Source: Nostoc sp. CMAA1605 (GTDB taxonomy: Bacteria; Cyanobacteriota; Cyanobacteriia; Cyanobacteriales; Nostocaceae). Taken from it: a DNA stretch of 64,000 nucleotides. The translations under genes were made by a program, and so were the position numbers. The stretch is from NCBI RefSeq assembly GCF_021596505.1, contig NZ_PJIZ01000031.1, forward strand, positions 1 to 64,000. The letters are read 5' to 3'. Shown here piece by piece: positions 18,322 through 28,310 of the stretch. The notes under the pieces were generated by a model. It was given only the letters and a program-made list of their open reading frames with translations, ran no database searches and had not been told where the DNA came from. Position 1 is the stretch's first letter, and every line of letters starts with the position of its first letter.

Positions 18322-20400
18322 ATGGTTGATTTAGATACAAGAGAATGGTTATTAACCAATGGCTTAGGTAGTTTTGCCAGTGGTACTGTTGCGGATGTCC
18401 GCACCCGAACTTATCACGGTTGGCTATTTGCGGCGACAAATCCACCGACTGGGCGAACCCTATTGTTTTCCCATATAGAAGCTAGCCTGGAAGTCTCAAA
18501 AAAAGTTGTGCCACTAGGGACAAATATTTGGGGTACAGGTAATATCGAGCCAACTGGCTACAAACTGTTGCACTCCTTCGATATTAACCCCGTTCCTAAA
18601 TGGATTTGGGGTGAACAAGATTGGCAACTGAGTAGACAATTAATTATGCCTTATGGGATAGAAACTAGCCACCATAGCGGCAATCTGCAAGATTCCTCAG
18701 TTAACCATCGCCTGTTAATTCAATATCGCTATGAAGGTAGAGAAACCGCGATTTTAAGGCTGAGATTGCTGATTGCCGATCGCAATTTTCATAGTCAACA
18801 GACTCAGAGTTGCGACTTACAATTTTCACAATTACTCGGTCATCAGCAAATCTACTTACAAGCCATGAGTAATGATGGCTTTGGTACACCTTGGCGATTA
18901 CGCTGGACACAGGGAGAATATCGAGCAGATCCCGTATGGTACTGGAATTACGAATTTCCCGAAGAGACACAACGGGGACTAGGCGATCGCGAAGACCTTT
19001 TTAGCCCAGGTTATCTAACAGTAATTCTCAAACCAGGAGATGCCGTCACCCTAGAAGCTCGTATAGGTTTCCCTGAACAATCAATAGATCCCCTAAACCC
19101 AGACACCTTTACGGAAGCAGTAGAAGCAGAACAGGAACGACTATCCCAGATTTACAGTTGGGAATCAGGGATAAAGGGACAAGGTGGACAAGGTGGACAA
19201 GCAAAAAATTATACCTTATCTCCCTTATCTCCCTTATCTCCCCCCAATACCAAAATTTGGCAACAATTACTCAAAGCCAGCGATCAATTTATTGTTTATC
19301 GGGCTTCCATTGCAAACCCCACGGTGATGGCTGGTTATCACTGGTTTAATGATTGGGGAAGAGATACCTTAATTGCTTTACCTGGGTTAACTTTAGTAAC
19401 TGGACGTTTTGAGTTAGCCAAAAATCTCCTACAAACTTTTGGACGTTACTGTCGTCATGGTCTTATCCCCAATACTTTCCCAGACACAGACACTGAGCCT
19501 GCATACAATTGTATTGATGCAGCTTTGTGGTGGATTGAAACTTTAGGACTTTACCTAGAAGCTACCCAAGACTGGCAATTTTTAGCTGCACAGTTTTCCG
19601 TAGTACAGCAAATTCATAAAGCATTTATCGGTGGTACACGTTATAACATCCAAGTAGATGCAACGGATGGGCTATTAGGTTGGGATGCACCAGGAGTAGC
19701 CTTGACTTGGATGGACGCTGTAGTCGAGGGACAACCTATTACACCCCGTTCCGGTAAACCCGTTGAAATCAATGCCTTATGGTATTCAGCTTTATGCTGG
19801 ATGAGTCAATGGGCAGAACACTTAAGCCAGCTAGAAACAGGCGATCAAGTACGTTTAGCCAATCAAGGTAAGCGTTATGCCCAACAAGCACAACAAGTGA
19901 AAACTTCTCTACAAAAATTCTGGAATCCACAATTAGGTTACTTATACGACACCATCGACTTTGACGATCGCCGCAACGCCCAAATTCGCCCTAATGCAGT
20001 ATTAGCAGTGTCTTTATATCATTGTGGGTTTTTACCATCCCAAGGCCGTCAAATATTAGAATTAGCCACTGATCGCTTGTTAACACCTTATGGTCTTCGC
20101 AGTCTTGACCCAGCCGATCCAGAATATATTGGTAGATGTTTAGGTAATAGTCAGAAACGCGATCGCGCTTACCATCAAGGCACTGTTTGGACTTGGTTAA
20201 TTGGTGCTTTTATTCGTGGTTGGCAACGTTTTCTCCCAGAACAACCAATACCTTTTAGTTGGCAACCTTTGTTAGATCACCTATGGCATGATGCTTGTAT
20301 CGGTTCTATTTCCGAGATGTTTGATGGCGAACCACCACATTATCCCAGAGGTGCAGTAGCACAAGCTTGGTCAATAGCCGAAGTCATGCGACATATCTGA
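18322..20400 (+). CDS. Glycogen debranching enzyme (amylo-alpha-1,6-glucosidase, GH133 type)
   Basis: 692 residues. N-terminal GDE_N domain (about 1-270, opening with REWLLTNGLGSFASGT) and C-terminal catalytic (alpha/alpha)6 domain (about 310-690) with the motifs YHWFNDWGRDTLIALPGL, IPNTFPD, YNCIDAALWWI and GLLGWDAPGVALTWMD. It removes alpha-1,6 branches during glycogen breakdown. At residues about 281-307 an in-frame block of short repeats (GQGGQGGQ, then LSPLSPLSPP) sits between the two domains; its DNA is made of the same kind of tandem repeat normally found between genes. This is probably tolerated because it falls in the linker. Confidence 0.92.
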   Translation: MVDLDTREWLLTNGLGSFASGTVADVRTRTYHGWLFAATNPPTGRTLLFSHIEASLEVSKKVVPLGTNIWGTGNIEPTGYKLLHSFDINPVPKWIWGEQDWQLSRQLIMPYGIETSHHSGNLQDSSVNHRLLIQYRYEGRETAILRLRLLIADRNFHSQQTQSCDLQFSQLLGHQQIYLQAMSNDGFGTPWRLRWTQGEYRADPVWYWNYEFPEETQRGLGDREDLFSPGYLTVILKPGDAVTLEARIGFPEQSIDPLNPDTFTEAVEAEQERLSQIYSWESGIKGQGGQGGQAKNYTLSPLSPLSPPNTKIWQQLLKASDQFIVYRASIANPTVMAGYHWFNDWGRDTLIALPGLTLVTGRFELAKNLLQTFGRYCRHGLIPNTFPDTDTEPAYNCIDAALWWIETLGLYLEATQDWQFLAAQFSVVQQIHKAFIGGTRYNIQVDATDGLLGWDAPGVALTWMDAVVEGQPITPRSGKPVEINALWYSALCWMSQWAEHLSQLETGDQVRLANQGKRYAQQAQQVKTSLQKFWNPQLGYLYDTIDFDDRRNAQIRPNAVLAVSLYHCGFLPSQGRQILELATDRLLTPYGLRSLDPADPEYIGRCLGNSQKRDRAYHQGTVWTWLIGAFIRGWQRFLPEQPIPFSWQPLLDHLWHDACIGSISEMFDGEPPHYPRGAVAQAWSIAEVMRHI

Positions 20401-20591
20401 AAAGAGAAAAAATTAACAGTAAAATAATAGTTTTTCAGATATCTCTTCTATCTTTAGTAAGAGATGAATCATCTGTAGAATATTTCCCAAGTGACAAATT
20501 AAACTCTCTAGAAGTATGAAGTTTTTATTTTTATTCTCACAGAAAATTAATTGGGTATAGGAGATATATTTTGCAATGTTGAAGTGCTGTT

Positions 20592-20789
20592 ATGTTCTCC
20601 ATTGGAGATTACGTACTAAATCAAAAAACGGGGCATTTAGGTAAAGTAGTTGGTTACGGCAATTCACTAGCTAATAATGTTTATATAGCTACCTTAAGAG
20701 TTATTGTAACTGAAACTGCTAATTCACAAAAGCAAGTTTTCATAGTAGAAGACGAAGTATCAAGATGGGTTCGGTGGTCTGTGGTGTAG
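20592..20789 (+). CDS. Small conserved hypothetical protein
   Basis: 65 residues starting FSIGDYVLNQKTGHLGKVVGYG, which looks like a small beta-barrel (SH3/KOW-like) module, with a basic-acidic mixed C-terminus ending SRWVRW. Small single-domain proteins of this kind are widespread in cyanobacteria and have no assigned role. No strong ribosome binding site. It stands between the debranching enzyme and nagB. Confidence 0.65.
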   Translation: MFSIGDYVLNQKTGHLGKVVGYGNSLANNVYIATLRVIVTETANSQKQVFIVEDEVSRWVRWSVV

Positions 20790-20825
20790 GCTTTCATTAG
20801 CAGAGATGTAGGTAGGGGAATAGGA

Positions 20826-20942
20826 TGAGTAATGAGTAATGAGTAACGAGTAATGAGTAATGAGTAATGAGTAATGAGTAATGAGTGCTGAGTAATGAGT
20901 AATGAGTGCTGAGTAATGACTAATGACTATTGACTATTGACT
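20826..20942. repeat. Heptamer STRR (GAGTAAT units)
   Basis: About fifteen near-perfect tandem copies of GAGTAAT with variants GAGTAAC, GAGTGCT, GACTAAT and GACTATT. These are classical cyanobacterial short tandemly repeated repetitive sequences. The array runs into the 3' end of nagB and supplies its last codons and stop. Confidence 0.9.
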
Positions 20943-21706
20943 AACCCCGCAGAATTTACATCTAAAAATAAAGTTGCTTGTGATTGTTGACGCAAAATAG
21001 AAGCAGGACAATCTGTTCCGACTGCACCGTATAACATTCTTTTTACTATTTGGGCTTTGCGTTGTTCTGGTGCAAGACAAAGGATTTTTTGAGCAGAACA
21101 AATCAAAGGTAAGGTGACAGTAAAAGCATACTGAGGCACATTATCTAGATGGGGAAATTGTCCTGTATTTACTTGTTGTTGACGATTAGCCGCATCTAAT
21201 TTGACTATTTTTACACTGTAAGGATCTTGAAAGTTAGCTACAGAGGGATCATTAAAAGCTAAGTGTCCATTTTCACCTATGCCCAGACAACATAGGTTAA
21301 TAGGTTGTGCTTGGAGTAGTTTGGTGTAGCGATCGCATTCTGCCAATGGCTCTAAAGCATCACCTGCAATATAGTGAAATTGGTGGGGAGATATCCGCTT
21401 TTCTACTCGTTCTCGCATATAGTACCGAAAACTCGCAGGATGATCGGCATTAATGCCTAAATATTCATCTAGATGGAACAAGGTAATTCTTGACCAATCT
21501 ACACCACCTAAACTAATCAAAGCCTCCAAAAATTTCAGTTGAGAATTGCCTGTTGCTAATAAAACCGCAGCCTTTTCCTGACATTGGAGAACTGACTGTA
21601 AATGCTGCTGGGCAATCATGGCAACATCTTGAGCCATATCTGACTCAGATTGGTAAACCTGTACTGCCAGGCGATCGACATGAAAAACTTTTGTGGTGGC
21701 TATCAT
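20927..21706 (-). CDS. nagB: Glucosamine-6-phosphate deaminase
   Basis: 259 residues. It converts glucosamine-6-phosphate to fructose-6-phosphate and ammonia. Motifs: ATGNSQLKFLEAL (phosphate loop, about 52-64), LFHLDEYLG with the catalytic Asp, and GIGENGHLAFNDP with the ring-opening His. Length is normal for the monomer-type NagB. The last residues (LVNSQ) and the stop codon are read from the heptamer repeat array at 20826-20942. A HAD phosphatase lies divergently upstream, 284 bases away, suggesting a sugar-phosphate context. Confidence 0.92.
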   Translation of the reverse strand: MIATTKVFHVDRLAVQVYQSESDMAQDVAMIAQQHLQSVLQCQEKAAVLLATGNSQLKFLEALISLGGVDWSRITLFHLDEYLGINADHPASFRYYMRERVEKRISPHQFHYIAGDALEPLAECDRYTKLLQAQPINLCCLGIGENGHLAFNDPSVANFQDPYSVKIVKLDAANRQQQVNTGQFPHLDNVPQYAFTVTLPLICSAQKILCLAPEQRKAQIVKRMLYGAVGTDCPASILRQQSQATLFLDVNSAGLVNSQ

Positions 21707-21990
21707 TTGCTGTCAGTGGAATGGTGGCGATAATTATCAGCAGAAATCATCCGATTTTGAGATTTTGGATTTTGGATTGTGTAATGCTTTAATGGTGCGC
21801 TTTTGAGCAATATGTTAGGAGTATTTTTCAAATTTTTATCAGTAAACTCAAAGTCTCTCTCCTCGCAGGAGAGAGATTTAGAGAGAGGTTTTCCAGATAC
21901 CGTAAGAAGTTAGACTCAGCACAAACTACCTCTAAAACAATGTAAACTGTTGATGTTAACTTAACAATTATTTACATTAAACCCGAAATT

Positions 21991-22680
21991 ATGCTTGCTG
22001 CAATTCTTTTTGATTTAGACGGCACTATCGTGAACACTGACCCCATACACTACCAAGTATGGCGAAAAATGCTGTTAAATTATGGCATTGAAATTGATGA
22101 AACATTTTACAAATCTAGGGTTAGTGGGCGATTAAATCCAGAAATTCTTCAGGATATTTTGCCAAATTTATCACCAGCAGCAAGTCAAAATTTTGCTGAT
22201 GAAAAAGAAGCAATATTTCGTCAACTTGCTTCCCATCTTAAACCATTGTCTGGCTTTACTGAACTAGTAGATTGGACAAAGACACATCAATTAAAACGAG
22301 CTTTAGTTACAAATGCTCCTAGAGAAAATGTAGAGTTTATGCTAGAGCTTTTAAACATTAAAAATATCTTTCATACAATTGTCATTGCAGAAGACTGTAC
22401 AGCCGCAAAACCAGAACCAATACCCTATCAAGTGGCTTTAGAGCAGTTGGGAATTGTAGCCGAACAAGCTTATGCTTTAGAGGATTCCCCTTCTGGTATT
22501 CGTGCAGCAGTTACGGCTGGTATTCGTACTATTGGTATTGCTTCTACCCATGATCATCAAGAATTGCAAAAATTTGGTGCATTTATGGCAATTCCAGACT
22601 TTACTGATTTGCAGCTATGGAAATTATTAAATTCATCCTTAGAGACAGTCACTTTCTTGACAAAGGGTATAGGGGTATAA
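21991..22680 (+). CDS. HAD-family phosphatase (beta-phosphoglucomutase-like)
   Basis: 229 residues of HAD subfamily I with a helical cap. Motif I is LFDLDGTIVNTD (7-18), motif II LVTNAPREN, motif III the Lys in AAKPEPIPYQ and motif IV LEDSPSGIRAA. Substrates of such proteins are usually small sugar phosphates; the exact one cannot be read. The final residues TKGIGV and the stop arise from a GGGTATAG tandem repeat that begins at the end of the gene. Confidence 0.85.
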   Translation: MLAAILFDLDGTIVNTDPIHYQVWRKMLLNYGIEIDETFYKSRVSGRLNPEILQDILPNLSPAASQNFADEKEAIFRQLASHLKPLSGFTELVDWTKTHQLKRALVTNAPRENVEFMLELLNIKNIFHTIVIAEDCTAAKPEPIPYQVALEQLGIVAEQAYALEDSPSGIRAAVTAGIRTIGIASTHDHQELQKFGAFMAIPDFTDLQLWKLLNSSLETVTFLTKGIGV

Positions 22681-22818
22681 GGGTATAGGGGTGTAAGGGA
22701 AAGACTTTTTCATGTTTTCTTGTGTACGCCGTTCATGATGGCTACTTAATTCTAAAAAAAGGTGACAGTAAGAGATAAACTATTCCCTATTCCCTATTCC
22801 CTATTCCCTATTCCCTAT
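22664..22818. repeat. Two STRR arrays (GGGTATA and TTCCCTA units)
   Basis: GGGTATAG-type units run through 22664-22702 and ATTCCCT units through 22782-22818. They are roughly complementary in base content. The first encodes the C-terminus of the HAD phosphatase, the second ends the histidine kinase. Confidence 0.8.
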
Positions 22819-25800
22819 TATTCCGTACTCCTCGACGGTTTGCCGCAGGTAAATTTGAGTGCCTGCGGCAATGTGGTGGCGCGTCTACGGGGGAAACGTC
22901 TGTGCCGATTTCTCTGTTTTTTTTGTTTCCCACATCATGAGTTAATGCCATAATTCTTTCAAATTGAAAATTACTCGCTAAACAACTTAAACATTCTTGT
23001 AATAGCGAATTTTTAGTAGGCATTTGATGAATTAAATCTAAAATCAAATCATCACTACCTTGGGCAGCAGCTTGATATATGTCTGCTACCCACGTTTGAG
23101 GCATTTTTAATAGTGAATCTAAGACACCATCAGTATTGAGTAATTTTTCTGAAGAAGACTGAATATTCAATTGTTGATGTATATCTTCTTGATAAAGATA
23201 GCGTACACCTAAATACTGACTGAGTTTTTCGAGAATTTGCGCTTTCTGGAAAGGTTTGTTAATTAGATCATCACAACCAGCTTGAACTATTGCCTCTCGT
23301 TGTTCTTCAAAGGCGTTAGCAGTCAAGGCAATAATAATTGTTTGGGGATGGGATGAATTAGAAATTGGTTGATGGTTGATACAGACTTCCGTTAAAGATT
23401 TATTTAACTTTGCGTCAGTTTTTTTTGTATTTGCTCCTACCGTAGTCATAGATATGATAGAGCATTCATTTTGTTGTTCTGACTCCAAAGAGCGAATCAA
23501 ATGAGTAGCTTGATAACCATCCAGGACAGGCATTCGCATATCCATGAAAATTAGGTGGGGATGCCATGTTTCCCACAAATTAACAGCTTCTTTGCCGTTG
23601 GCAGCTTCCTGCACAGTAAAACCAACAGATGAGAGAAGTTTAACTAATAGTAAACGACTATCTGAGATGTCATCTACAACTAAAATGCGATACTGTTCTT
23701 GCTGTGGTGCTAAACCTATCACCCAACGCGATACTGATGAGACGGGCATCTCAGATGGTAAAACTACCCCGACTTGAATATCAAAGGTAAATTGACTTCC
23801 TCGCCCCAAATTACTATTGACATTAATCTCTCCTCCCATCATCTGCACATATTTGCGACTAATTGCCAATCCTAGTCCTGTTCCCTGTTGTGATTGTCTG
23901 CCGCTTTCAGTTTGCCCAAAGGCTTCAAATAGTAATTCTAGTTCTTGTGAAGCAATCCCTATTCCGGTATCTTGGATTTCAAACATCAGGCGGACATTGG
24001 GAATGGTATTTTTGTCTTCCGGCTGTTGTGCTGTGAGTTCCCAGTCATTAGTCCCTAAACTGACGTGCAAAGTTACACTGCCAGCAGATGTAAACTTGAT
24101 GGCATTGCCGACAATATTGAGCAGAACTTGACGTAGTTTGCTTTCGTCAGTTTTGATGTATTTTGGCAAGTTAGGAGCATATTCAAATACCAGATGCAGA
24201 TTTTTGCCTGTTGCCCGAATTTGTAACATTTCTTGAACATTATTTAACATCCGAATTAAATCAAAACTGTTGAGATTTAAGGTAGTTCTGCCGGCTTCGA
24301 TTTTCGACATTTCTAAAATGTCGTTGATGAGATTGAGTAGATGTTCTCCAGCGCGGTTAATAATCGCTAAATTCTGTTGATGATCATAGGAGAGGCTGTT
24401 GTCATGACTCATCAGTTGCGTAAATCCCAAAATCGCGTTTAAGGGTGTTCGCAATTCATGACTCATGTTAGCTAAGAATTCACTTTTGGCTCGGTTGGCG
24501 GTGTCTGCTGCTGTCACAGCAGCTTGTAAGGCTTGTGATTGTTGTTGAGTTTGCGCTAGTAGTTGTGCCTGTTGTAAAGCTACTCCTAACTGGTTGCCAA
24601 TCTGCACTACGATGTTAATTTCTCCTGTTTTCCACTGACGAGCCGTAGAATTTTGATAGCTGGCTAATAATCCCCAAAGTTGATTACCACATAAAATGGG
24701 GACGATAACGTAAGCTTTGGCTTGGAAATTTTCTAAAAGATTAATGTAGTCAGGATTTAACCCTGCTTGGTATATATCTGATACACAACAAAAGCTGGTG
24801 CCGCTTGTGGTTGGTATGTAATTATTTTGCAAATGAATTTCTTGAGTATCCAGCATTTTCTGGAGACATTTACCATTTTTTAAGGCATCTTTAGTGAGAT
24901 TGGGGCTTTGTTGATGTAATTCCATGAGTGGAGTCCAACCCGTACCGACGGATTCAGCGACAAATTCGCCACTCCAATCAGGATGGAAACGGTAGACAAC
25001 AACGCGATCGCAATTCAATACTTGCCGTAATTCTGCTGTGGTAGCGGTAAAAATAGTTTCCAAATCTAAGGTTTGGCGCATCCTTTGAATTACTTGAGCG
25101 ATCGCTCTTTCTCGTTCTATACTTTCCCTTAAAGCAGTCTCTGCACGTTTGAGTCCACTAATTTCCAACATGACAGTACCTACACCAGAGGGGCTATTAT
25201 CTTCGCCAGGAATGGGAAAATAAGACACCAAAAAATGACGCAGACCATTAGGCACATCATGAGCAGTAATACTGAGTTCCCGATTTAAAATTGCTTCCCC
25301 AGTTGATAATACTTGCCGACAGAAGGGTGTTAATAGTGGGTCAATGTGAGGAGCGATTTCTTGGAGTGTTTTGCCGATGAGGTCTTTTGATGGTTTACCA
25401 TAAATATCTGCCATCAAGTCATTAATCTGCACCAAACGCATTTTGTGGTCAAGGATGTTCATCCCTACGGGCGCACCACTAAAAAAGGCGTTGAGTCTGG
25501 CTTCCCGCAGTTTTAATTGTTTTTCTAGAGTTTTGCGCTCTGTAATGTCTTTATTAGTACCAGTCATCCGTAAAGGTACACCCTGTTCATCGCGCTCTAC
25601 AATTTGGCCGCGAGACTGTATCCATTTCCATTCCCCAGAGGGAGAACGCATCCGAAATTCCATCTCGTATACAGATGTTATCCCTTCTAGATGGTCATGA
25701 ATGGATGATTTGAGGGCGCGCCAGTCTTCGGGATGAATTAACTGTTTTCTCACGAGCTGATGTTGATCAATCTCTGATTCTGCGTACCCTAGTACATCTC

Positions 25801-27865
25801 GCCATTTCCAATCACAATAAATTTTACCTGTTTGGATATTCCAATCCCACAATCCCAATTCACTTGCTGATAAAGCTAGTTGTAATCTTTCTTCGCTTTT
25901 TCTGTGGGCGGCTTCGATCATTTGCTGCTGAATTAAACTACCTAGTTGGGTAGCCACAGTTCCTACTAACATCAGTAATCGCTTATCTACTGACATAGCA
26001 GTGCTTTTAAAAAATACTAAAACAGCTACTACTTCCCGTCCTGCCAGAATCGGCACAGCAAAACCAGCTTTGAACCCGACTTTAGCAGCCTGAAAAGAGC
26101 GTAAAAATTTTGACTGGTTGACTAGGGAAACATCTTCAATCCACTCTGGTCTTTTAGTTTCCCAGACTCGTCCAGGTAATCCCATCCCCATTGTAAAGGT
26201 GACATTTTGATTGCGATCGCAAAATTCTTCGAGGCGGCTTTCTTCACAGTGACAAACTAAACTATGCTCTAAAATGCTACCGTCATCACTGGGTATCCAT
26301 GCTTCGCCAAAGTCCCAACCGATAGTTTGACAAATCAGTCGCAAAACCAATGTTAAAGCACTTTTGACATCTATGGCACGGGTAATAGCTTGGGTAGTCA
26401 ACAACAATAAGCGGCTTTCGTTTTCTGCCTGCTTGCGTTCTGTAATATCTTTAGCCGTAGCCAAGACAATTTTTTGTCCATCAATTTCGATCATTTCTAC
26501 ACTCAGCAGCACCGTCTTGATTTCACCGCTACAAGTGCGAAAATCAACCTCATGGTTGCGTAAGGTTTTTGTTTGTTTGAGAATTTGCGAGAGAAAATGA
26601 CATTCTTGGGGATTTACCCAAATATTCAACTCCGTATTGGTAGTACCGATTACCTGGGTGCGACTATAGCCAAAGAATCGACAGAAACTATCATTAACCT
26701 CAATGTAGCGTCCTTCGGGAAAAGTACACAAGGCAATCGGGTCTGGTGAGGCGCGAAAGGCTGAGGCTAACTTCTTTTCGGAAGTGCGATGTGCGGCTTC
26801 AGCTCGTTGGCGTTCTCTGGCTTCTAATGCTAGAGAAACTAAATTACTTAAAGCACGGGCAAAGTTTTGGTCTTCCTCTGTCCAATGATGCACTACACCT
26901 ACTGATTCTAAACAAAATACCCCTACTGTTGTCTCCCCCAGGCGGATAGGAATATATAAGATGGAAGTGATATTGCAGGGAATCAAGTAAGTTGAGGATA
27001 GTTCCTGTGTTCGTGGATCTTGGGAAACTAAATCGGCAACTGCGATCACTTCATTTTGCTGTAAAGCTTGAAAATAGTAGGGATATTTGTCAGCTGATAA
27101 AGTTAAGCCTGAACTGTGTTTGTGAGTTGTTTTCTCAAATAAATCCAAGCAATGAATTTGATCGTGTGTTGTTTCTGATACCCAAATACTAGCTCTTTCC
27201 ACGCCAATATTGATTGCTCCTGCTTCTGTGACTTCGCCAAAAGCCGCAGATAAATTTCCTTGAGATAGAGACTGATGTTTTGTCAGTCTACTTAATACCG
27301 CGTTATAGCTACATAACTTGATAACATCGACTGTTGGAGTCTTTAGAGTATCATGATTTTCGTCGCCATTATCTGCGGAATTAATATTACATATAAATTC
27401 TATTTGTTGATTTTTCTGCGCTATCTCTTTACCTAATTTTTGGAGCTTTTGTCTTTTGATAAATAACTCTTGCTTGAGTTTATTAATTTTGATTTGATTT
27501 TTAACTTTAATTAAAACCTCTTGGGGTCTGAGGGGTTTAATTAGGTAGTCAGCAAATTTTAGTTTCAGTTGCTCAAAAGCTAGGTTAATTTCTTCTATCA
27601 GGACTAGGATGATAACTGGTACATTTAACTTTTTATCTTTAGATTTTAACTTTTGATTAACTAAATTATAATGTAATCGAGCTATGGAAATATCTATAAG
27701 AATTAAATCTGGAATAAAATCTAATAAAGAATCAGCATCTAATTGCTGGAGGGATAATCTTTTAACTTGATAATTATGAGAAGCAAAAATATTTAATAAG
27801 GAATTCCAAGTGGCTACTTCATCGTCAATTAAGAGAATCTTAATTGTGTTATTAATCAGTTTCAT
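22808..27865 (-). CDS. Multi-domain hybrid histidine kinase
   Basis: About 1685 residues from ATG 27865 (the longer frame uses a TTG). Order: receiver (about 5-120), helical linker, GAF (about 200-350), PAS (360-480), GAF (490-640), PAS-PAC (650-775), PAS (785-900), GAF of phytochrome/CBCR type (915-1080), HisKA with His near 1136 (MSHELRTPLNAIL), HATPase (DTGIGIA near 1300, GTGLGLAIS) and a second receiver (Asp in FMDMRMPVLDG near 1440) that has a Ser/Thr-rich insertion of about 40 residues. In the CBCR-like GAF the usual Cys-His pair is replaced by Asp-Tyr (NPDYIN), so covalent bilin binding is unlikely. The last 30 residues come from a palindromic repeat and STRR. Signal unknown. Confidence 0.9.
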   Translation of the reverse strand: MKLINNTIKILLIDDEVATWNSLLNIFASHNYQVKRLSLQQLDADSLLDFIPDLILIDISIARLHYNLVNQKLKSKDKKLNVPVIILVLIEEINLAFEQLKLKFADYLIKPLRPQEVLIKVKNQIKINKLKQELFIKRQKLQKLGKEIAQKNQQIEFICNINSADNGDENHDTLKTPTVDVIKLCSYNAVLSRLTKHQSLSQGNLSAAFGEVTEAGAINIGVERASIWVSETTHDQIHCLDLFEKTTHKHSSGLTLSADKYPYYFQALQQNEVIAVADLVSQDPRTQELSSTYLIPCNITSILYIPIRLGETTVGVFCLESVGVVHHWTEEDQNFARALSNLVSLALEARERQRAEAAHRTSEKKLASAFRASPDPIALCTFPEGRYIEVNDSFCRFFGYSRTQVIGTTNTELNIWVNPQECHFLSQILKQTKTLRNHEVDFRTCSGEIKTVLLSVEMIEIDGQKIVLATAKDITERKQAENESRLLLLTTQAITRAIDVKSALTLVLRLICQTIGWDFGEAWIPSDDGSILEHSLVCHCEESRLEEFCDRNQNVTFTMGMGLPGRVWETKRPEWIEDVSLVNQSKFLRSFQAAKVGFKAGFAVPILAGREVVAVLVFFKSTAMSVDKRLLMLVGTVATQLGSLIQQQMIEAAHRKSEERLQLALSASELGLWDWNIQTGKIYCDWKWRDVLGYAESEIDQHQLVRKQLIHPEDWRALKSSIHDHLEGITSVYEMEFRMRSPSGEWKWIQSRGQIVERDEQGVPLRMTGTNKDITERKTLEKQLKLREARLNAFFSGAPVGMNILDHKMRLVQINDLMADIYGKPSKDLIGKTLQEIAPHIDPLLTPFCRQVLSTGEAILNRELSITAHDVPNGLRHFLVSYFPIPGEDNSPSGVGTVMLEISGLKRAETALRESIERERAIAQVIQRMRQTLDLETIFTATTAELRQVLNCDRVVVYRFHPDWSGEFVAESVGTGWTPLMELHQQSPNLTKDALKNGKCLQKMLDTQEIHLQNNYIPTTSGTSFCCVSDIYQAGLNPDYINLLENFQAKAYVIVPILCGNQLWGLLASYQNSTARQWKTGEINIVVQIGNQLGVALQQAQLLAQTQQQSQALQAAVTAADTANRAKSEFLANMSHELRTPLNAILGFTQLMSHDNSLSYDHQQNLAIINRAGEHLLNLINDILEMSKIEAGRTTLNLNSFDLIRMLNNVQEMLQIRATGKNLHLVFEYAPNLPKYIKTDESKLRQVLLNIVGNAIKFTSAGSVTLHVSLGTNDWELTAQQPEDKNTIPNVRLMFEIQDTGIGIASQELELLFEAFGQTESGRQSQQGTGLGLAISRKYVQMMGGEINVNSNLGRGSQFTFDIQVGVVLPSEMPVSSVSRWVIGLAPQQEQYRILVVDDISDSRLLLVKLLSSVGFTVQEAANGKEAVNLWETWHPHLIFMDMRMPVLDGYQATHLIRSLESEQQNECSIISMTTVGANTKKTDAKLNKSLTEVCINHQPISNSSHPQTIIIALTANAFEEQREAIVQAGCDDLINKPFQKAQILEKLSQYLGVRYLYQEDIHQQLNIQSSSEKLLNTDGVLDSLLKMPQTWVADIYQAAAQGSDDLILDLIHQMPTKNSLLQECLSCLASNFQFERIMALTHDVGNKKNREIGTDVSPVDAPPHCRRHSNLPAANRRGVRNNRE
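22840..22871. repeat. Palindromic repeat inside the kinase 3' end
   Basis: TTGCCGCAGG (22840-22849) and CCTGCGGCAA (22862-22871) are a perfect inverted repeat with a 12-base loop. It is read in frame as part of the histidine kinase tail (Pro-Pro-His-Cys-Arg-Arg region), an odd composition compared with the rest of the protein. Confidence 0.7.
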
Positions 27866-28310
27866 ATTATGATAATTTATGAACAAGTTTTCTAGTATCT
27901 TAGTTGAATTTCCATCATATTTAAAACTTAAATATCTATGCTTTTCAGTGAGATTGCGTAATTAAGAAGCCAATGAATTACTTATATAATTAATCACTTA
28001 CGCTTAAATATAACTCGCGCTTGCTACAAACACATCCCTAAAATCACTTATTCGTGGTTAAAAGGAAATAAGCAGCTCTTAAGAGAAAATAGTGAGCAGG
28101 AGACTTTTCGCTCAAAATATCCCATGACATTAATCTGTAGGGAAGGGTGCAGGGAGAAAAGAAGAAAATTATCATCCTTGGGTTGGTTGACTCCAGGATC
28201 TCCCATTGTATAAACGGGGGAGTGTCAATTCTTCACAAGTTCCTCATCTTCTCGCGATAGATTTGGGATGGTAAAAGCTAGACGATCGCGACTCCAGCGA
28301 GAGGACGAGT
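27866..28310. other. Divergent intergenic region
   Basis: Separates the kinase and radical SAM genes, which point away from each other, so it must hold both promoters. AT-rich on the kinase side. GAGAGGA (28295-28301) is a good ribosome binding site for the gene at 28311. No other gene or RNA recognised. Confidence 0.5.

Noticed and set aside
20826-20942. Regular heptamer array considered as CRISPR
   Set aside because: Units are 7 bases with no unique spacers; it is an STRR. The same holds for the arrays at 39180, 42588 and 51655.
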